Assembly (NCBI GenBank): GCA_030272585.1
Contig: BSYQ01000008.1
Span: 2,480,001-2,544,000 of the forward strand
Origin: Bryopsis sp. KO-2023
Lineage: Eukaryota > Chlorophyta > Ulvophyceae > Bryopsidales > Bryopsidaceae
Direction of reading: 5' to 3'
Length of the DNA: 64,000 nt
Below, piece after piece: positions 11,534-24,567 of the stretch. The notes under the pieces were generated by a model. The model was not told the origin of the DNA. It saw only the letters and a list, made by a program, of their open reading frames with translations, and made no database searches. Position numbers and translations under genes: made by a program. How positions within the stretch are numbered: position 1 is the stretch's first letter; every line of letters begins with the position of its first letter.

Positions 11534-13131
11534 AGTGGACAAAAAAATAATTTCATGAAAAAAGCTGAAAAGGGTACAGAAAAGGGTGGGAATTGGGGGA
11601 AAAAACACCCTCAGCAAAACGAAAACCTTGGCATGGGTTTTACTTCAAACTTTTGTTTTTTTTTTCTTTTTTAACTACCCTCAATACCGATGACGATTTT
11701 TTGTTGTAGAAAAGAAATACCAAAGGTGTTCAACAAAAGGACAAAAGGGGAAATTTGAGTCCAGTTTTTGTTCAACTTTCCATGGCGGATATTGCCAAAA
11801 CTTCCTCAGAAGAAAAAACCGATATGTAATATGTAATATACCCCTACAAACTTGTTTTGAGGATGGAAAAAAAAGAGTGACAGAAAGAGTGAGAGGGGGA
11901 AGAGAAAAAAGTGTGGGGAGGTTTGTTGGAAAGGAAAAAAAAAGATACCCTTTTTGAATATCGTTCGATCGATTTGGTTGGAATATACCTACAAAGAAGA
12001 AAAAAGAAAAGAAATGGGAGGGAGGGGAGAAGAGGAAAGATTCTTTTTTTTTTTTTTTTTACGTTTTGAATTTTTCTTTTGAATTTTTTTTGTGCTCTTT
12101 TCCCTTTTTTTTTCACTTAATATTCTGCCCTTATTTTGGAAGAAAGCACATAATTACATGATTAAAAAAAAAAGGGGGGGGGGGGAAGGAAGAAGAAGAA
12201 ATCATAAACCGTGCCAGAACGATTGAAAGGAGTAGATATGTAGGAGGGAGTGTGCGTTTGGGGGGTGTTATTGATTTTGAGGGTTTTTTTTGAAAAAATA
12301 AACCTATGGAAGAGAGGAAGGGCATTTTGCAGGGGGGTTGGGGTGGGGGGTTTGCCAAGAAGAAGCGAAAAGCAGTGTTGGGATGAAAATGGGGGGAAAA
12401 AAACACCAACAGAAGAGCATCATATATGAGTGGAAAAAAAAAAACAAGAAGAAATGGATTAGTTTTACTTCACTTCCAGAAGAAGAATTTGGCAGCGGGA
12501 AGAAAAGAAGAAAGAAAGAAAGAAAAGTACTATGAAGATGGGGGGAGGAGGAGAGAGAAAGAGAGAGAGAAATATATATATTCGGTGGGTTGGCTGGATA
12601 GCGTGATTACTGTAGTCGGAAGTTGAATGTTGATTATGAGTCCAACTGGGGACCAAAGGGAGCGGATTGACTTGGAAAAAGAGAAAGGAAAAAAAAAGAA
12701 AAAAACGAAGTGGAGGAACAACAAGAAAGGGGGGTTGAAGAAAACAGGGCAGAAGAACCCAAAACAAATTAAAACAGAGAAAGAGAGAGTTTTTTTCCAC
12801 TGAAATGGGGAAAAAAGAAAATACACTTACATATATGTAAGAATTCCGAATTTTTACTTTTTTTTTGTCTTTAGTTTGAGTTTGATTTTTTTTTTGTGGT
12901 CTTTTGTTGGTTTACAAAAAAAAAAAAAAAAGTTTTTGCTCAGTTTCTATATAGGGTGAAGCTTTTTGTTCCTTTGGAAAAATAAATAAATATAGAAGTA
13001 GGACCAGAAGAGAAAAAGAATTGAGAAATGGGTTATGACCAACCAAAACAAGAGAAAAAGAGAGGGGGGGGGAAGAGAAGAAAAAAAAGAGAGGAGAGAG
13101 AAAATAAAAAGTTAACTTTGCATTTCTGCTT

Positions 13132-13171
<40 letters not shown>

Positions 13172-13860
13172 TTGTCTTTTAAATGCATGAAAGCATTTCT
13201 GCTTGGACAAAGTGCCCTCCCTGCTGGCCTCACTCGCCAAAAAAGCAAGGGTCTCATTCTGACAGGGAAATGTGCCACCCCTTGAAACCTTCGACACAAA
13301 AAAATTGATCCCACACATTCAAAGCAACACAGCCGATCCCCAGTGTCGCGACGTATTTCTTTTCGTTGCGCAAACTTGCACCTCCTCTCCCCATATTTCC
13401 AGCACTCCGACCGACATCCAGGAGGCGGCCCGTTTGGCGACAGAATTTAGCTGTTTGAGATCAAGCGGGCTCGATTTTTCCTGTTGACATTCGCAGTTTT
13501 GCCTCCGCATATCGATCTTGCTAGCCAGGAGGAGCGCTCTCAAAATCGGTCAGTCTCGTGTGAGGAGTCCACCTTTCCCCTTCTTTATCAAAGGAGACGA
13601 AAACTTTTCAGAACAGGATGGAGGTTACACCCATTACACAGCAATTCATGTTTTTTCACGGCAAACCTCGTCAAGAGTGTCTTTCTCTCTGCCCGACGCG
13701 CCCCTCAGCTATTCTTTTTACGGGTCGTTTTGGAAAAAATTACTTCACGACAGGATTTTGTTTTTCGGGAGAACAGGGGGGAGGGGAGATATCTTCACAC
13801 AAATTAAACACAAAAATTGAAAAAATTGTCTCCCTGTTTTTTGTTTTATTTTTTACTTTT
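11534..13860. other. Intergenic low-complexity DNA
   Basis: Purine-rich A/G runs (11.85-13.1 kb) are followed by a region of mixed composition (13.2-13.8 kb). Frames of 90-110 codons in the second part show no domain. A (TC)n microsatellite of about 34 bp lies at 13134-13167. I see no gene. Confidence 0.55.
13134..13167. repeat. (CT)n microsatellite
   Basis: An uninterrupted run of alternating C and T, about 17 units. Confidence 0.95.
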
Positions 13861-14128
13861 TTGGGGGGGGGAAGAAAACATTTTCCCTTGGTCTGACCCA
13901 TACCTTCCCACATTTTCCATGACGAATACAAACGAAAAATTCTCCCCCTCTTTTTAGTCTTTTTGATATTTTTTTTGGGAGGGGAAGAAAACATTTTCCC
14001 TTGGTTTGATCCATACCTTCCCACATTTTCCATGACAAATACAAACAAAAAATTCTCCCCCTCTTTTTTGTTTTCTTGAGATTTTTTTTTGAGGGGGGGA
14101 AACATTTTCCCCAGGTCTGACCCATACC
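13861..14128. repeat. About 111-bp tandem repeat, split by element A
   Basis: Units contain acattttcccttggtctga, then catacc, then ttcccacattttccatga, then a cccctcttttt tract. The word acattttccc recurs at about 13879, 13991 and 14102, spacing 111-112 bp. The same unit resumes at 31672 with cataccttcccacattttcc. This shows what the target looked like before element A inserted. Minus-strand frames through it (up to 170 codons) are repeat artefacts. Confidence 0.85.
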
Positions 14129-14726
14129 TGTAACCACAAATTGCGTCGTCCTGACCGCTGGGGTCACCCCTGCAGCGGGAGTAACGGTTGCAGAGTCGTT
14201 CTTTGCAGAAATGGAACGGAAGAAGTGGGGACAGCCCCTTTAAACGAAGCACTTGGGCACCCTCTCACAAGAAATGGGTAAACACGAGACCACACTCTTT
14301 CCAAAGATCTTACAAAGACCTCGAACCCAAAGAATACAACAGAAGAAGCAAAAGTCAGAAGTCCCTCCAATACCCTAAGATCAGCCACTTAAATAGGCTC
14401 TAGACTGACTCATCCCTGTCCCATTGATCGTCCATGATCCTAATCCCCGAGTAGACAACCCAAGCTATCAAACCCATCTGATCCTTCAAAAGTATCCCTA
14501 GTCTATTCATACAGCACCACTTCCTAGGACTGTCCAACCTAGTCACAGCTGTAGCCAAATTGCTACCCCTAAACTGTGGCGGAACTGCCATGGCAGAACT
14601 GTCCCGGGGTGACTGCTAGCCCTACGTAATCCGTCCGGGACTGCCTCAAGCAGCATTCCCTCCCCTGATATCACTCTAGCCCTGGAGGTGACAAAATTGG
14701 TCGAGGCGACGTGGTTTGGGGTTACA
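14129..14726 (-). repeat. 3' LTR of element A
   Basis: Starts TGTAACCACAAATTGCG and ends GGTTTGGGGTTACA on the plus strand, 598 bp. From 14137 to 14726 (590 bp) it parallels the right LTR base for base by eye. The 8 terminal bases tgtaacca are absent from the inner edge of the right LTR. A 71-73 codon frame inside both LTRs is a shared artefact. Confidence 0.9.
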
Positions 14727-14736
14727 GCTGTAACCA

Positions 14737-14751
14737 CTCCCCTCCTCCCTT
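14737..14751 (-). other. Polypurine tract of element A
   Basis: On the minus strand AAGGGAGGAGGGGAG lies 10 bases upstream of the 3' LTR start. This is the expected primer site for plus-strand DNA synthesis. The 10-base gap (TGGTTACAGC) contains an inverted copy of the LTR end. Confidence 0.7.
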
Positions 14752-16171
14752 GACTTTTGTCCCCAAAAGTTAAACTCAACCTCCCCCACTGAACTTCTTC
14801 TGTCCCTGGTCTTTTAGTTGTTAGCTAGTTGTTCCCAGAACTTTTCCAAAAAGTAGCAACAAGAAAATCTTTCTCTTAACTGCCTGACTGGCTACTATGT
14901 CTGTAGACGTAGTGCTCAGAAACACAAAACAAGTGCCCACTGTTACTATTTTTCCACAACAAACTATCCAAGGATATCAAAATGTGAACTAACAATGTTG
15001 TTCCTCAAACAGGTCCCCCCCTTTCTTCTTAATCACAGCCATCAGCTGTTCTTTGAACCCAGCGGGACTGTTCAAAGAGCACTCGAATGTAAACCAGTGG
15101 TGCTGTACTTCAATCAGTTCCCCCTTTTTTTTTTTTTTCATAGCCATCAGCTGTTCTTTCACCCCTATAGGTCAAAGTGACCGGTTTGTCCCTATTTGTC
15201 CCTTGTTTATCCCCCTTTTCTTTCCCAGTTCTCTATTGAGCTCAAAAAAGTATCAAAAGAAAAATCCTTTTCTTTATCGACTGACTGACTGAATACTATT
15301 CCTGCAGAAATAATACTCACTAAACGAGATAGAACAAAAACAGAATAAAAACCCACCCACTGCTGCTGCAGAAATACAGCAATACCAAACAAAACAAACA
15401 ATAAAATACAAAACACAACAAACCACAAAATACCATATTGTATTTCGCAATCCATCCGTACCACCAGTCAATTGGTCTCCGAATGGTATGGTCGTCCTTT
15501 CCTTAGTTGAACGCCCGGCTTCTGTAGAAGTTCTGCCACTTCATTTCTTTCCCCTTTTTCCGCTGTTTTGTTTTCTCCCAAGCTCTCAACGGTATATGCT
15601 GCCGTAGTGGATGAAGTCCCTTAGGCGCTTTCTCTCTCTCATGCTGCCGTAGCGGATATAGTTCCTTAGGCGCTTTTTAACTCTCTCTGCAGTTATGGCA
15701 CGTCTGCCACACTTGCTCTTCCTCTTTTGATATATAACTCTTGCTGCTGTGCAGCTGCTGCACTCTTCTGGCTCAATCCTCTCCCGCCGATGTGCGCATT
15801 CTGTCTGTGGATATCTCGAACCACAGACTATCGTTGTTCCTCATTTGGCACCTGTCACCATTCTCTTTCTCTGCTCAAGTACTTGAGTGGGTGAGCATCT
15901 CCTGCTACCCTTCAATATCGTCGACTTCTTCTGTGCACTTTTGCCTCAGCTTGACTCCCAGCAGGCAAATCCTTTCTTTCCAAATATTTCATTTGATCCT
16001 TATCCATCCATTGATCCACTTTTTCCCCCTTGATCTCTTGCAACAACAATAGTAGGCAAGAAATATGCAAAAACCTCACAAAATTCAAGTGTCCCCTACC
16101 ACTGTTGAGTACTTCCATTGGGACAACAATGGTTGCACCTTGTCAGCTCTGATCTGGGGTTCCATAGTAAA
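14752..16171. other. Non-coding 3' region of element A where integrase is expected
   Basis: About 1.4 kb between the polypurine tract and the end of the RNase H frame. It has no frame with HH-CC or DDE integrase signatures on either strand; the longest frames are about 100 codons without motif. It contains two imperfect direct repeats: a roughly 55-bp unit around 15596-15700 (ctgccgtag...ccttaggcgcttt) and a duplicated agccatcagctgttcttt around 15039 and 15142. An 85-codon minus-strand frame at 15207-15464 is hydrophobic, but I do not trust it as a protein. Confidence 0.6.
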
Positions 16172-16470
16172 TCATGGACGAAGCGCTGTGGAACCACTGA
16201 CTATTGGATGGTCCAGCGGAACTGGAAGCCTTGTCAGTGCATCCGCATTTGCGTTACTCTTCCCAGCGCGGAACTCAATCGTAAAATCAAACTCTTGTAG
16301 GCGGAGTGCCCACCTCATCAGTTTCCCCGTCAGTTTGGTACCCGTCATCAACCATTGTAAGGCTCTTTGATCAGTCTGCAGCACAAATTCCGTTCCGTAG
16401 ATGTATGGCCGAAATAAGGTGCAAGCCCACACCACTGCTAGGCACTCCCCTTCCACTGCAGAATAATTCC
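16172..16470 (-). CDS. Element A pol, C-terminal part: RNase H (split by element B)
   Basis: The frame encodes the second half of a gypsy-type RNase H: NYSAVEGECLAVVWA, LQTDQRALQWLM, LTGKLMRWALRLQEF and the end GKSNANADALTRLP. It then terminates at a stop codon, with no integrase following. The first half is in the frame at 25197-26918. With element B and one copy of its 5-bp target duplication set aside, the two parts are in phase and total 672 codons including the stop. The upstream end of this frame continues into element B DNA by chance. Confidence 0.85.
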
Positions 16471-16740
16471 TGTAACGACTCTGCCCCTGCAGATCGCTTT
16501 TTCCACTCAAGTCCATCGAAGACTGCGACCCTGCCGGTCTGCCAGTCTGAAACTGCCGTTCTATTGAACGACCATGGGAGAAACACTTGAACCTAGCAAG
16601 GTTCAAGGAGAGATCAGGTTCCAAACTAAGGTTACAAGAATGTCCAAGCCCCCACAACTTATACCGTTTCTGCCAACCCTGATCCAAACTGATCCTAAGC
16701 CATAACATCAGTCTGCATCAGTATTGCAGACCATCAAACT
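16471..16740 (-). repeat. Truncated 3' LTR of element B copy 1
   Basis: 270 bp matching the first 270 bp of the 629-bp LTR. The sequence leaves the LTR after catcaaact and enters internal DNA (ggatttcaaatac). In copy 2 these two points are 425 bp apart. Confidence 0.9.
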
Positions 16741-19700
16741 GGATTTCAAATACCCAAAGGAACCTCTGCCTCAAAGTTCAGTTTGAAAAGTTGCTATCCC
16801 ATCTTGTCAACTACCAAACACCTTTTGGAAGGACTGACCAACTGAAAATATCCTTTCGAAAAATATATGCTTCTTTCTCAACATTCTGGAGCATACCTCT
16901 GAATTGCCTAGAAAACTACTCAGAAAAATCCCAATAACACAAATAAGAAAACCGAAGAACTTCCCTTTCGGAATTGTAATGTGCTACTGAACAAAATTCA
17001 ATTCCTTTCCGCAGCCTATAAACTCCATAGATTTTAATATTGACTATTTGAGAAGCCAACAGAAAAATAGCAAAAATCTGCTGCAGCTTTTAGAGTCTCA
17101 GCAATTCACCTTTCTGCTCAAATATCGTTTTTCAATGATAAAAGAAAGACACCAAATATTTTTCAACTACCAAAACTTCTGAAACTTCATGTTGTTCCTT
17201 AATTTCTAACTCAACATTTGCATATTGAAAACGTGCAAACTGTCACCACCACAGTCTGCAAATTATTTCTGCAACTATTGCCACAGTCTGCAACCCTGCA
17301 AACTGGTACTGCCACAGTCTGCAACCCTGCAAACTGGTACTGCCACAGTCCAGAACTCTACAAACTGCTGCTGCCAAAATTTGCAACTAAGCAAAATACC
17401 ACTCTCACAATATGCAAGCTGTCTCGGAAATTTCTCTATGGTAGAAAGAACTTCAGCCATTCAACCTTTTCCTTTTAAACAAAGGGATAAGATTCCAACC
17501 TTTTGAAAACCAAGAGATCAGCAATCACTCCAGCAGCTCCTCAGAGTTGAAGCTCCTTGCTGCATAGGGATCTGCAACATGTCTCCCGCAATCACTCCAG
17601 CAACTCCTCAGAGTTGAACCTCCTTGCTACATAGCGAGCTGCAACACGTCTCCACCAAGATGGTCTTCCGCATAGCAATGCAAAGAAAACGATAGGATCT
17701 TGCAACAAGTCTCCAGATCTTCTCTAATGAAGAGGTGAGCTTGCTCATCAATTTTTGCTGAAGCATGCTCCCTCCTGTTCTTGCTTCCTCTCTCCTGAGT
17801 CATGAATGTTCAGAGTACCTACAGATTGATTCCATTAATTGTTCCCGAATTCCTCTATGTCTTCTCCGGTTTTCCCATATACGAATCTATACAAATCAGA
17901 ACATATGGAAACCCAGAAATTCCACTTGACCTATCCTGACTTAATGAAATCAACCCTTTCTTTCAACCAACAAGACTTCACTCAGTGATATTTCCTTTTT
18001 CTTTTTAACTCTGCTGCTCAAATAAATATCCCACAACTGAGTGCTGAAAGAATCCATACCAATGTACTTTCTGAAATTCAATAACCTCAAGTAAGCATCA
18101 ATCTAACTGATTCAATCAATGGTCATGCAAACTTCTGTAAATTCCAAATCAACTGAATCCACAGCAAAATATGTGTCGTGAACCAGAATATTTCAGTCCA
18201 CCAGAAACACCCTTGCTAAGACTGCAAATGTTTAATTCTGCATCGTCCTAAAGTAGTGAACTATGCTTAGTTCCTTAATCCACTCTGCAAGAACAGTAGA
18301 ACTGAAAACACATATTTACTGACCACCAAGATATTGCAAACACTATCCATCAATTCCCATCTTCTCTGAAAGAGTACTACTAACAACCTCTTCCTTTCCT
18401 TAGAAACCTTGATGAAAACATGTGTCTCTTTGCAACACCTACTGAAATAAATGCAATTTTGGAAAAACAAAAACGAAACGCATCGGTTCAACCGAGGCCC
18501 CCTCCCCATCTGAAATGGAGCTTGTCCTCAAGCAAAACCATGCAACCATGCAAAACCATATCACTGTCCCAGCTACAGAAAGTTGAGCTGTTCGGAGCAG
18601 TCAAATGACCCCAAACAACTGAACAAACTACTTCAGAAAACAAGCCTGAAAAACTGAAGGCCTGAATTTGCTCTGCCAAAGTCAGAATAATCTGCTGCCC
18701 CAGATTGTAACCAAATGTTCAGTTCTCAACCTTTCTGATATAAAAATATACACCAACTATGCCACCAAAGATCAAGGCTATTTCTGATTCATTTATCAGG
18801 AAATAAATAGAAAATAAAGAAAACACAGAAAATTTTGCAGCCCTGCCAAGTGTCCCTGCAGCTAACAGGTTCTGTACCTGCAATGTACCAACTGCCCATA
18901 ACATTGCCAGATCTGCCTGCAAAAATTTTCACAGTCCCTTGTGTTTCTTTCTATGTAGAGCTGAACCTGACCATCGAATGTCATAACCTTCAGCCCCTGA
19001 TCTTTGACACCAGAACACTAATGCCCATTGTGTTTACTATAACGTCATGAAATAAGAGAGCTGCCAACTCATGATACTTCATGTCCAACCTCTGCAAACA
19101 AACTCAAGAAGAAATTCATCTGAAAATCTGGATCGTGCCTGAAAATCCGAGAAAACCTTTCTTTTCTTCTCTACCTCTGCGGATTTCCACTGACTCAAAC
19201 ACCAAATCAGAGATAGATCCTCAGAAACTCTTTGTATTTCGTAGAATCTGAAAATCTTTTTACTTTTCCTTATGAGCTTTATATTTCTCACTATTTCTCC
19301 ATGTAGTCGAAGAAATCAGAAATATACACTCCACTCCTGATTTTCGTTCTTAACCTCCTGAAAATCTTAACCTCCTGAAAATCTGCAACTCAAACCAGAT
19401 CTAATGTATCGAATCAAAATAAAGCATTTTCCAGATTTCAGTCACTGCCAATTAAGTCCAAAAGTGACTGCAACAATACCAACTTCTGTCACTGAAAATT
19501 GCTATCTCCGATGCAGTTTGACACAACCATATCTTTCACAGGGAACCCTGAATTTCCCTCAGAAAATTTTCAGCTCAACAACCAGTCTATGGACCTGTAA
19601 AATAGAAATCAGAGTCCTCCTTTCAAGCAAAAACTGCAACTCCATCTGCAGTCTGAAATAGAGCCCAAATCTCTCATTTTCAAGCCTTTCAAATGTTGTA

Positions 19701-20164
19701 ATTCTGCCACTGATTTGCCAAACTAATTTCCATAAACAAAACTGAAATGAAAGCTCTTATGTAGGTTTCTGTATCTGCCCTTTTAATCAGCCATCTTCAA
19801 GTGGCAGCAAATACTAACACCACGAAGACAAATCTCATAATGCATCAAATATTTTTCTGAACCAATATTCTGATCTTCTTTCCTCGAGGGCTGAGGTCTT
19901 GCATACTCTGCAACTCCTAGAAAAGATCATTGTATTTTCCTTCGACTCAACTACATTCCTTCCTAACCTTCTCATTTTTCTTAGATGCAGCTCACATGGT
20001 ACTGCATCCACTGAAAATTTCTCCAGCCAAGTTCAGAATCCCAGCTAGCTTCTAGTTTATAGACGAGATGTAGCTATTCCAATTCTACATCCCTACCTAT
20101 CGATATACGATTTTCTCCACGTCACGAAATCACCGACAATAAGAATTCAGTTCCTTCTCAAAAC

Positions 20165-20355
20165 ATCAATCGCACGCCGTACACAATCTGCCTGGCATGT
20201 ATTCTCATTTCAGCCGCACGCCGCACACGGCCTGCCTGGCATGTCCACTTCACTTCCATAAAGATCAATCGCACGCCGTACACAATCTGCCTGGCATGTA
20301 TTCTCATTTCAGCCGCACGCCGCACACGGCCTGCCTGGCATGTACACTTCACTTC
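20165..20355. repeat. 99-bp tandem duplication inside element B
   Basis: Two nearly complete copies of a unit starting atcaatcgcacgccgtac and containing two gcacgccg...ctgcctggcatgt half-units. The same duplication occurs in copy 2 at about 48614-48804. Confidence 0.9.
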
Positions 20356-23300
20356 GAAGTTTGGACTATGTCCTTTAAAGTAGACTTCATTAGGTCTACC
20401 CAGCCCATAACTCCTCGCTCACAAAAACAAATCTGATGTGCCTGCAGAACACATCATGCAGGTCAGGTGTGGCCCCACATGACCACACATCCCCTGCCTC
20501 CGAGAGCTGAGCAGTCGTGGCTACACTCGGCCCAACAACCCCCTCAAGCTCAGAATCCTCCTCCAAAAATTCTGCAAGTCAGTGTTCCCCGCACTGCACC
20601 TCAGAACTTTTCCTTGAAAATCTGCAGATGCTGCGACTCCCCGCCCAGCATCTACCAACTCACAGTCTGCAGGTCCCACGCGTCGCCTAGTGGGTACCTC
20701 CTGCAACACTGCTCACCTTCTCCTCAAGGTCTCCAGAATTCCCTGCACCAGTGTCCTTGCCCGGACCACCACCTGCAGAAATTCCATCCACTAGACTTAC
20801 ACACTTCTCCGTAGTTGCGGCTACACCGGCACTCCAACTTCGGAATGGACTCCGCGCCCATAGGCTACCCTCCCCTGAGGTAACACCCTGTGTGAGTGGC
20901 TACGCCGGCCTTCTCACACTCCACTTCTGTCCTCCTTCGCCTCTTTTCTCACTCCTGCAAGTCCTCCCTGGACTTCCATCCCCGCGAAAACTTGGGGCTG
21001 AGCAACTTTCTTGAGGGATGCTGATCTTAGCTTCCCCGCTCAGTTGTCCTACATGAGTGTATGCTTCCCATGGCACTCCACTCATGCACCATCTCCTCAG
21101 ATGTAGCTACACATGGCTTTTCATCTGCAAGAGATATCTGCAAGTCTTGCTCTCCTTTTCTCACTTCACAACCCATAAGCACCACCTGGTGCTATCACCT
21201 TAAACTCTTTCCTTTGTTTTCTCTTTTCAACTTGTACTCTTCTCGTAAAAAGCACCTAACTATAATGTGGCTGCAAAAAGAATATAAAACCTGCCACATT
21301 TAACTTCCTTTCTTTTCCTCCTATTTTACCCTAATAAATCAGCAAAATACTGAGTGCACCTCTTTCTTTTGTCACAACAAACCACTAAGTATATTATGGC
21401 AGTCCAAACACAAAAATCTGCCACAGTTTCTTTGTGTAAAGAATGCATGAAAACTTCAGGTGACTCCAGCATATCACTAATATACTTTCTATCGCCAACA
21501 GGATAGAAACTCTACCAAAATAACTATCAGAAATATACTCCCTTTGAAAATCAGCAACCACTCTGCATCCAAATGAAAAAGGAAGAACAGAACTATACCA
21601 AACAAGCAAAGAAAACTTCTCTTTTGTTCAGCCATCTGCCCTTTAGACTGCTGCCCTTTTTCTGTGCCTCAAGAGTACCACTGCTAGTTCAATAACTGAC
21701 CTGAAATTTTCTGGAAACCTGAATAAACTTCCAGAATGAGATATATCCTGAAAACCTATTTTCCAACACCTCAAAGACAAATAACCAAGAGTGTAACCAG
21801 AAATTTCTTTTCTCTAAGACCAAGCTTCTTCAACCAACTCTGCTACCACCAAAGTCTTGTTGAAATAAAAACCTAATACCGAGAAAATGCTGCCATCAAC
21901 CAAAGAAAATACCCTCTTAATCAATGGGTAGGATGTGGCTGCTTTATCACTTCAACCTCCCCATCTGATTTCTTTTCTCTTTGAAAGACAATCAGTATTT
22001 TCAAACAGCTTAATTTCCAGAATTCCCTAGACTATCTTTGAAAATTCAGTCTCTAACAATACTACCACAATTGAGTATTGTTCCCTTCCAGAAAATTCTC
22101 TAATCACTAGCAAATGTTTTCTGCTCAATAAGGGGCATCCTTTAACAAAATAATCTGCCCTCATAGCAATGTATCCGACTGAAAACTTTCTGCTAGCGGA
22201 AAATAGAAGATGTCCTATTTCAGAACACCCATAATAGAAGAAAAGACCAGCTACTGCTGTACCAAACGTTTCTTCAATTCACCACTATCACTCAGCCTAC
22301 TAAAGAAGAGTTCCATGGACCTATTGGTCCCTTCAAAAATCTACATCTTTTCCTGACCTGAAAAGCAAGGCTGCCACAGAAAAATACCTTGCCAATACAT
22401 CTAATATTTGCCCTGCCAACAACAGAAAATGATCTGCCACTGATCTATAAAAAGACTGATATTCTGTCATTTGTCCCACCAAACAACAGAAAATAATCTG
22501 CCACTAGTCTATTATAGAACGAAAACTTCATGTCATTGACATTCTTCTGAGAATAACCTGCCACTGGTCTATTCAGAAATCAGAGCAATATACCATAGGG
22601 TCCATCAAGAAAAAGACAAGACAACCCTTCAACAGAAACACAAACACTATACCTCAACTGACCAATAGAGTAGAACTGAAAAGTGCCTTAGCTTCCTGCA
22701 AGCAACTCTAAAATAAGTTCTGACCTTCAGTTCTCCTCATTTCAAGTTCAGAAACGACTCTGAAAAATTCCCTCAAGCTATTGTGCATTCACTGAAACAC
22801 CTGAAAATGTTCCCACAATCAACACAAATGTAGCAAGTGTTCCTAATGTACAAACATCCAAAATATGTATGCACAATCACATCAAAGCTGATGTGACACA
22901 TGTTCTGACCTGCCACTAAAGCCAAGAATTTTTCCACTGCAACCTTCCACACTCTGAAATGATAAGTCACCACTACTGCTCAAATCCACTGTGCCAAGGA
23001 TAAATCTCCACTAACGAATGCACAAATCCAAGCAAACAAGGAGGAACTCCTGATCAGAAAAATCCTAACTTCTGATCAATAAAGCTGTCAAATATCAACA
23101 CCAGACTTTTGAAAGAATATATCAAAACTTCCTGAAAAATCTGCCTGGTCTCAAAGACTCTTTCCAGAATTTCCACCACTAACTTGTGATCAATTCAAAG
23201 CCTTTCAGAACATCTCCCTCACTTCAGCCTGAAAATTTGACTGCAACTCTTGAAATCCTTTCGAAAGTGATCAAACATCTTTTCCAGAATGTGTGCTGCA

Positions 23301-23429
23301 ATCAGAAGATCATAGACCACCTGATCCTGAAATCAATCTGAAGCTCACTACCTCTAAAGTCACTTCAATCAACCAACGAAATGATCAGATCACTCAAATG
23401 TAACCCTGCAAGCACGTAACACTCTTGCA

Positions 23430-24530
23430 TCTCGCGTCTGCGCTCAACTTACGCTCAGCCTGCGCTCAACCTGCGCTCAACCTGAGTCAGTTAAGCGATG
23501 CCTGCATCAGTCGCACTCACTGCGTACACTGCAACTCTTCCTGGTCGCACCAACTTAATTTGTGCTACACAATTCTCACTCTCGCACACATCCTGCCACG
23601 TTCTGTGCAAGTCCATCAGATCCTGCACCTTGTGCCGACCTTGCACACAGCTGCGCGTTCCTGCGTCAACTGCGCGATCCCTGCATCAGCTGTTCCTTCA
23701 ATCGACACGCAGTCCCAACATCGTCTGCGAACTTCCATCAAGAGCTGCACAGTTCCATAAACACTGCGCAGTCCCTGCATCCTGCATAGGCTGCCCAGCC
23801 TGCATCTGCGCGAAATGTCCCATCGACATTGCAATCCGCTGCACGCAGCGTAACTCTGTCGTCTGCAGTGCAATTTCGCATGTGCAGCGCTTTCCTGTTG
23901 CTGCTGCGCGTCACATCATCCACTTACGCAGTGCCAACATTCGCTGCGCACTTCCAGCAAAACCTGCGCACGTTCTGTCTGCGACGCAATCCTGCCCGCG
24001 GTACATTTCCATATTCGCTGCGCAACCTTGTATCAACAGCGTAATTCCACATCTGCGGTACAACTCTGCATCTGCGGCGCAATCCTGGATCTGCTGCGCA
24101 TTCCTGGATCTGCTGCGCAGTTCTACACCTGCGACGCAATCCTCCAAATGCTGCGCCACCCAACGTCTCCTGCGACGCTGCATAGTCGTGCTGCGCTTGA
24201 CAATGCTGCGCGCCTGTGTGTAAGCTGCGCTTCTACATACTCCAATGTATTGCCCTGCGCTCTACACATCACTTCTGCGAAATCTGTCTGCCGCAGTGTT
24301 CTTACACACACTGCGCCCATTCTACTCCTGACGCTGATTCAGCGACTTTCCTTCACACAGCACACTCGAACACTCCAATAGATAACTGCAAATCTGCAAA
24401 GCACTGGCGTTTGTCTGCCTTGCAAACCTCTGCTTTGCACTGTGCTGTGTGCCTGCCAGTGTCCTGCGCCTCTGCGCCTTCTCACTGCGCGCCTGCCGCG
24501 CATACTGCTGCCTCTGCAGCCTGCCAGACT
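23430..24530. repeat. GCGCAG/CTGCGC-rich leader region of element B
   Basis: About 1.1 kb next to the primer-binding site where CTGCGC and near variants (CTGCGT, CTGCGA, CTGCATC) occur dozens of times at irregular spacing. In the sense (minus) orientation this is a GCGCAG-rich RNA leader just downstream of the 5' LTR. The long antisense frame here is a by-product. The same block is in copy 2 at about 51880-52980. Confidence 0.75.
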
Positions 24531-24554
24531 CGTTTGTGATCTTGTCACAAGCCT

Positions 24555-24567
24555 GCTCCGAAACCAA
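24555..24567 (-). other. Primer-binding site of element B copy 1
   Basis: On the minus strand TTGGTTTCGGAGC follows immediately after the 5' LTR end. It begins with TGG, complementary to the CCA tail of a tRNA. The same 13 bases are at the same place in element A and in copy 2. Confidence 0.75.

Noticed and set aside
13740..14252. 170-codon minus-strand frame with GKMFPP...KK repeats
   Set aside because: It reads through the 111-bp repeat and the LTR border of element A; a repeat artefact.
15207..15464. Hydrophobic 85-codon frame in element A's 3' region, considered as an env-like remnant
   Set aside because: Composition explained by T/A-rich DNA, no signal peptide plus transmembrane arrangement, no family motif.
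23498..24223. 241-codon plus-strand frame in element B (again at 51947-52672)
   Set aside because: Antisense to the element, Cys/Ser/Ala-rich because of the CTGCGC words, no domain.
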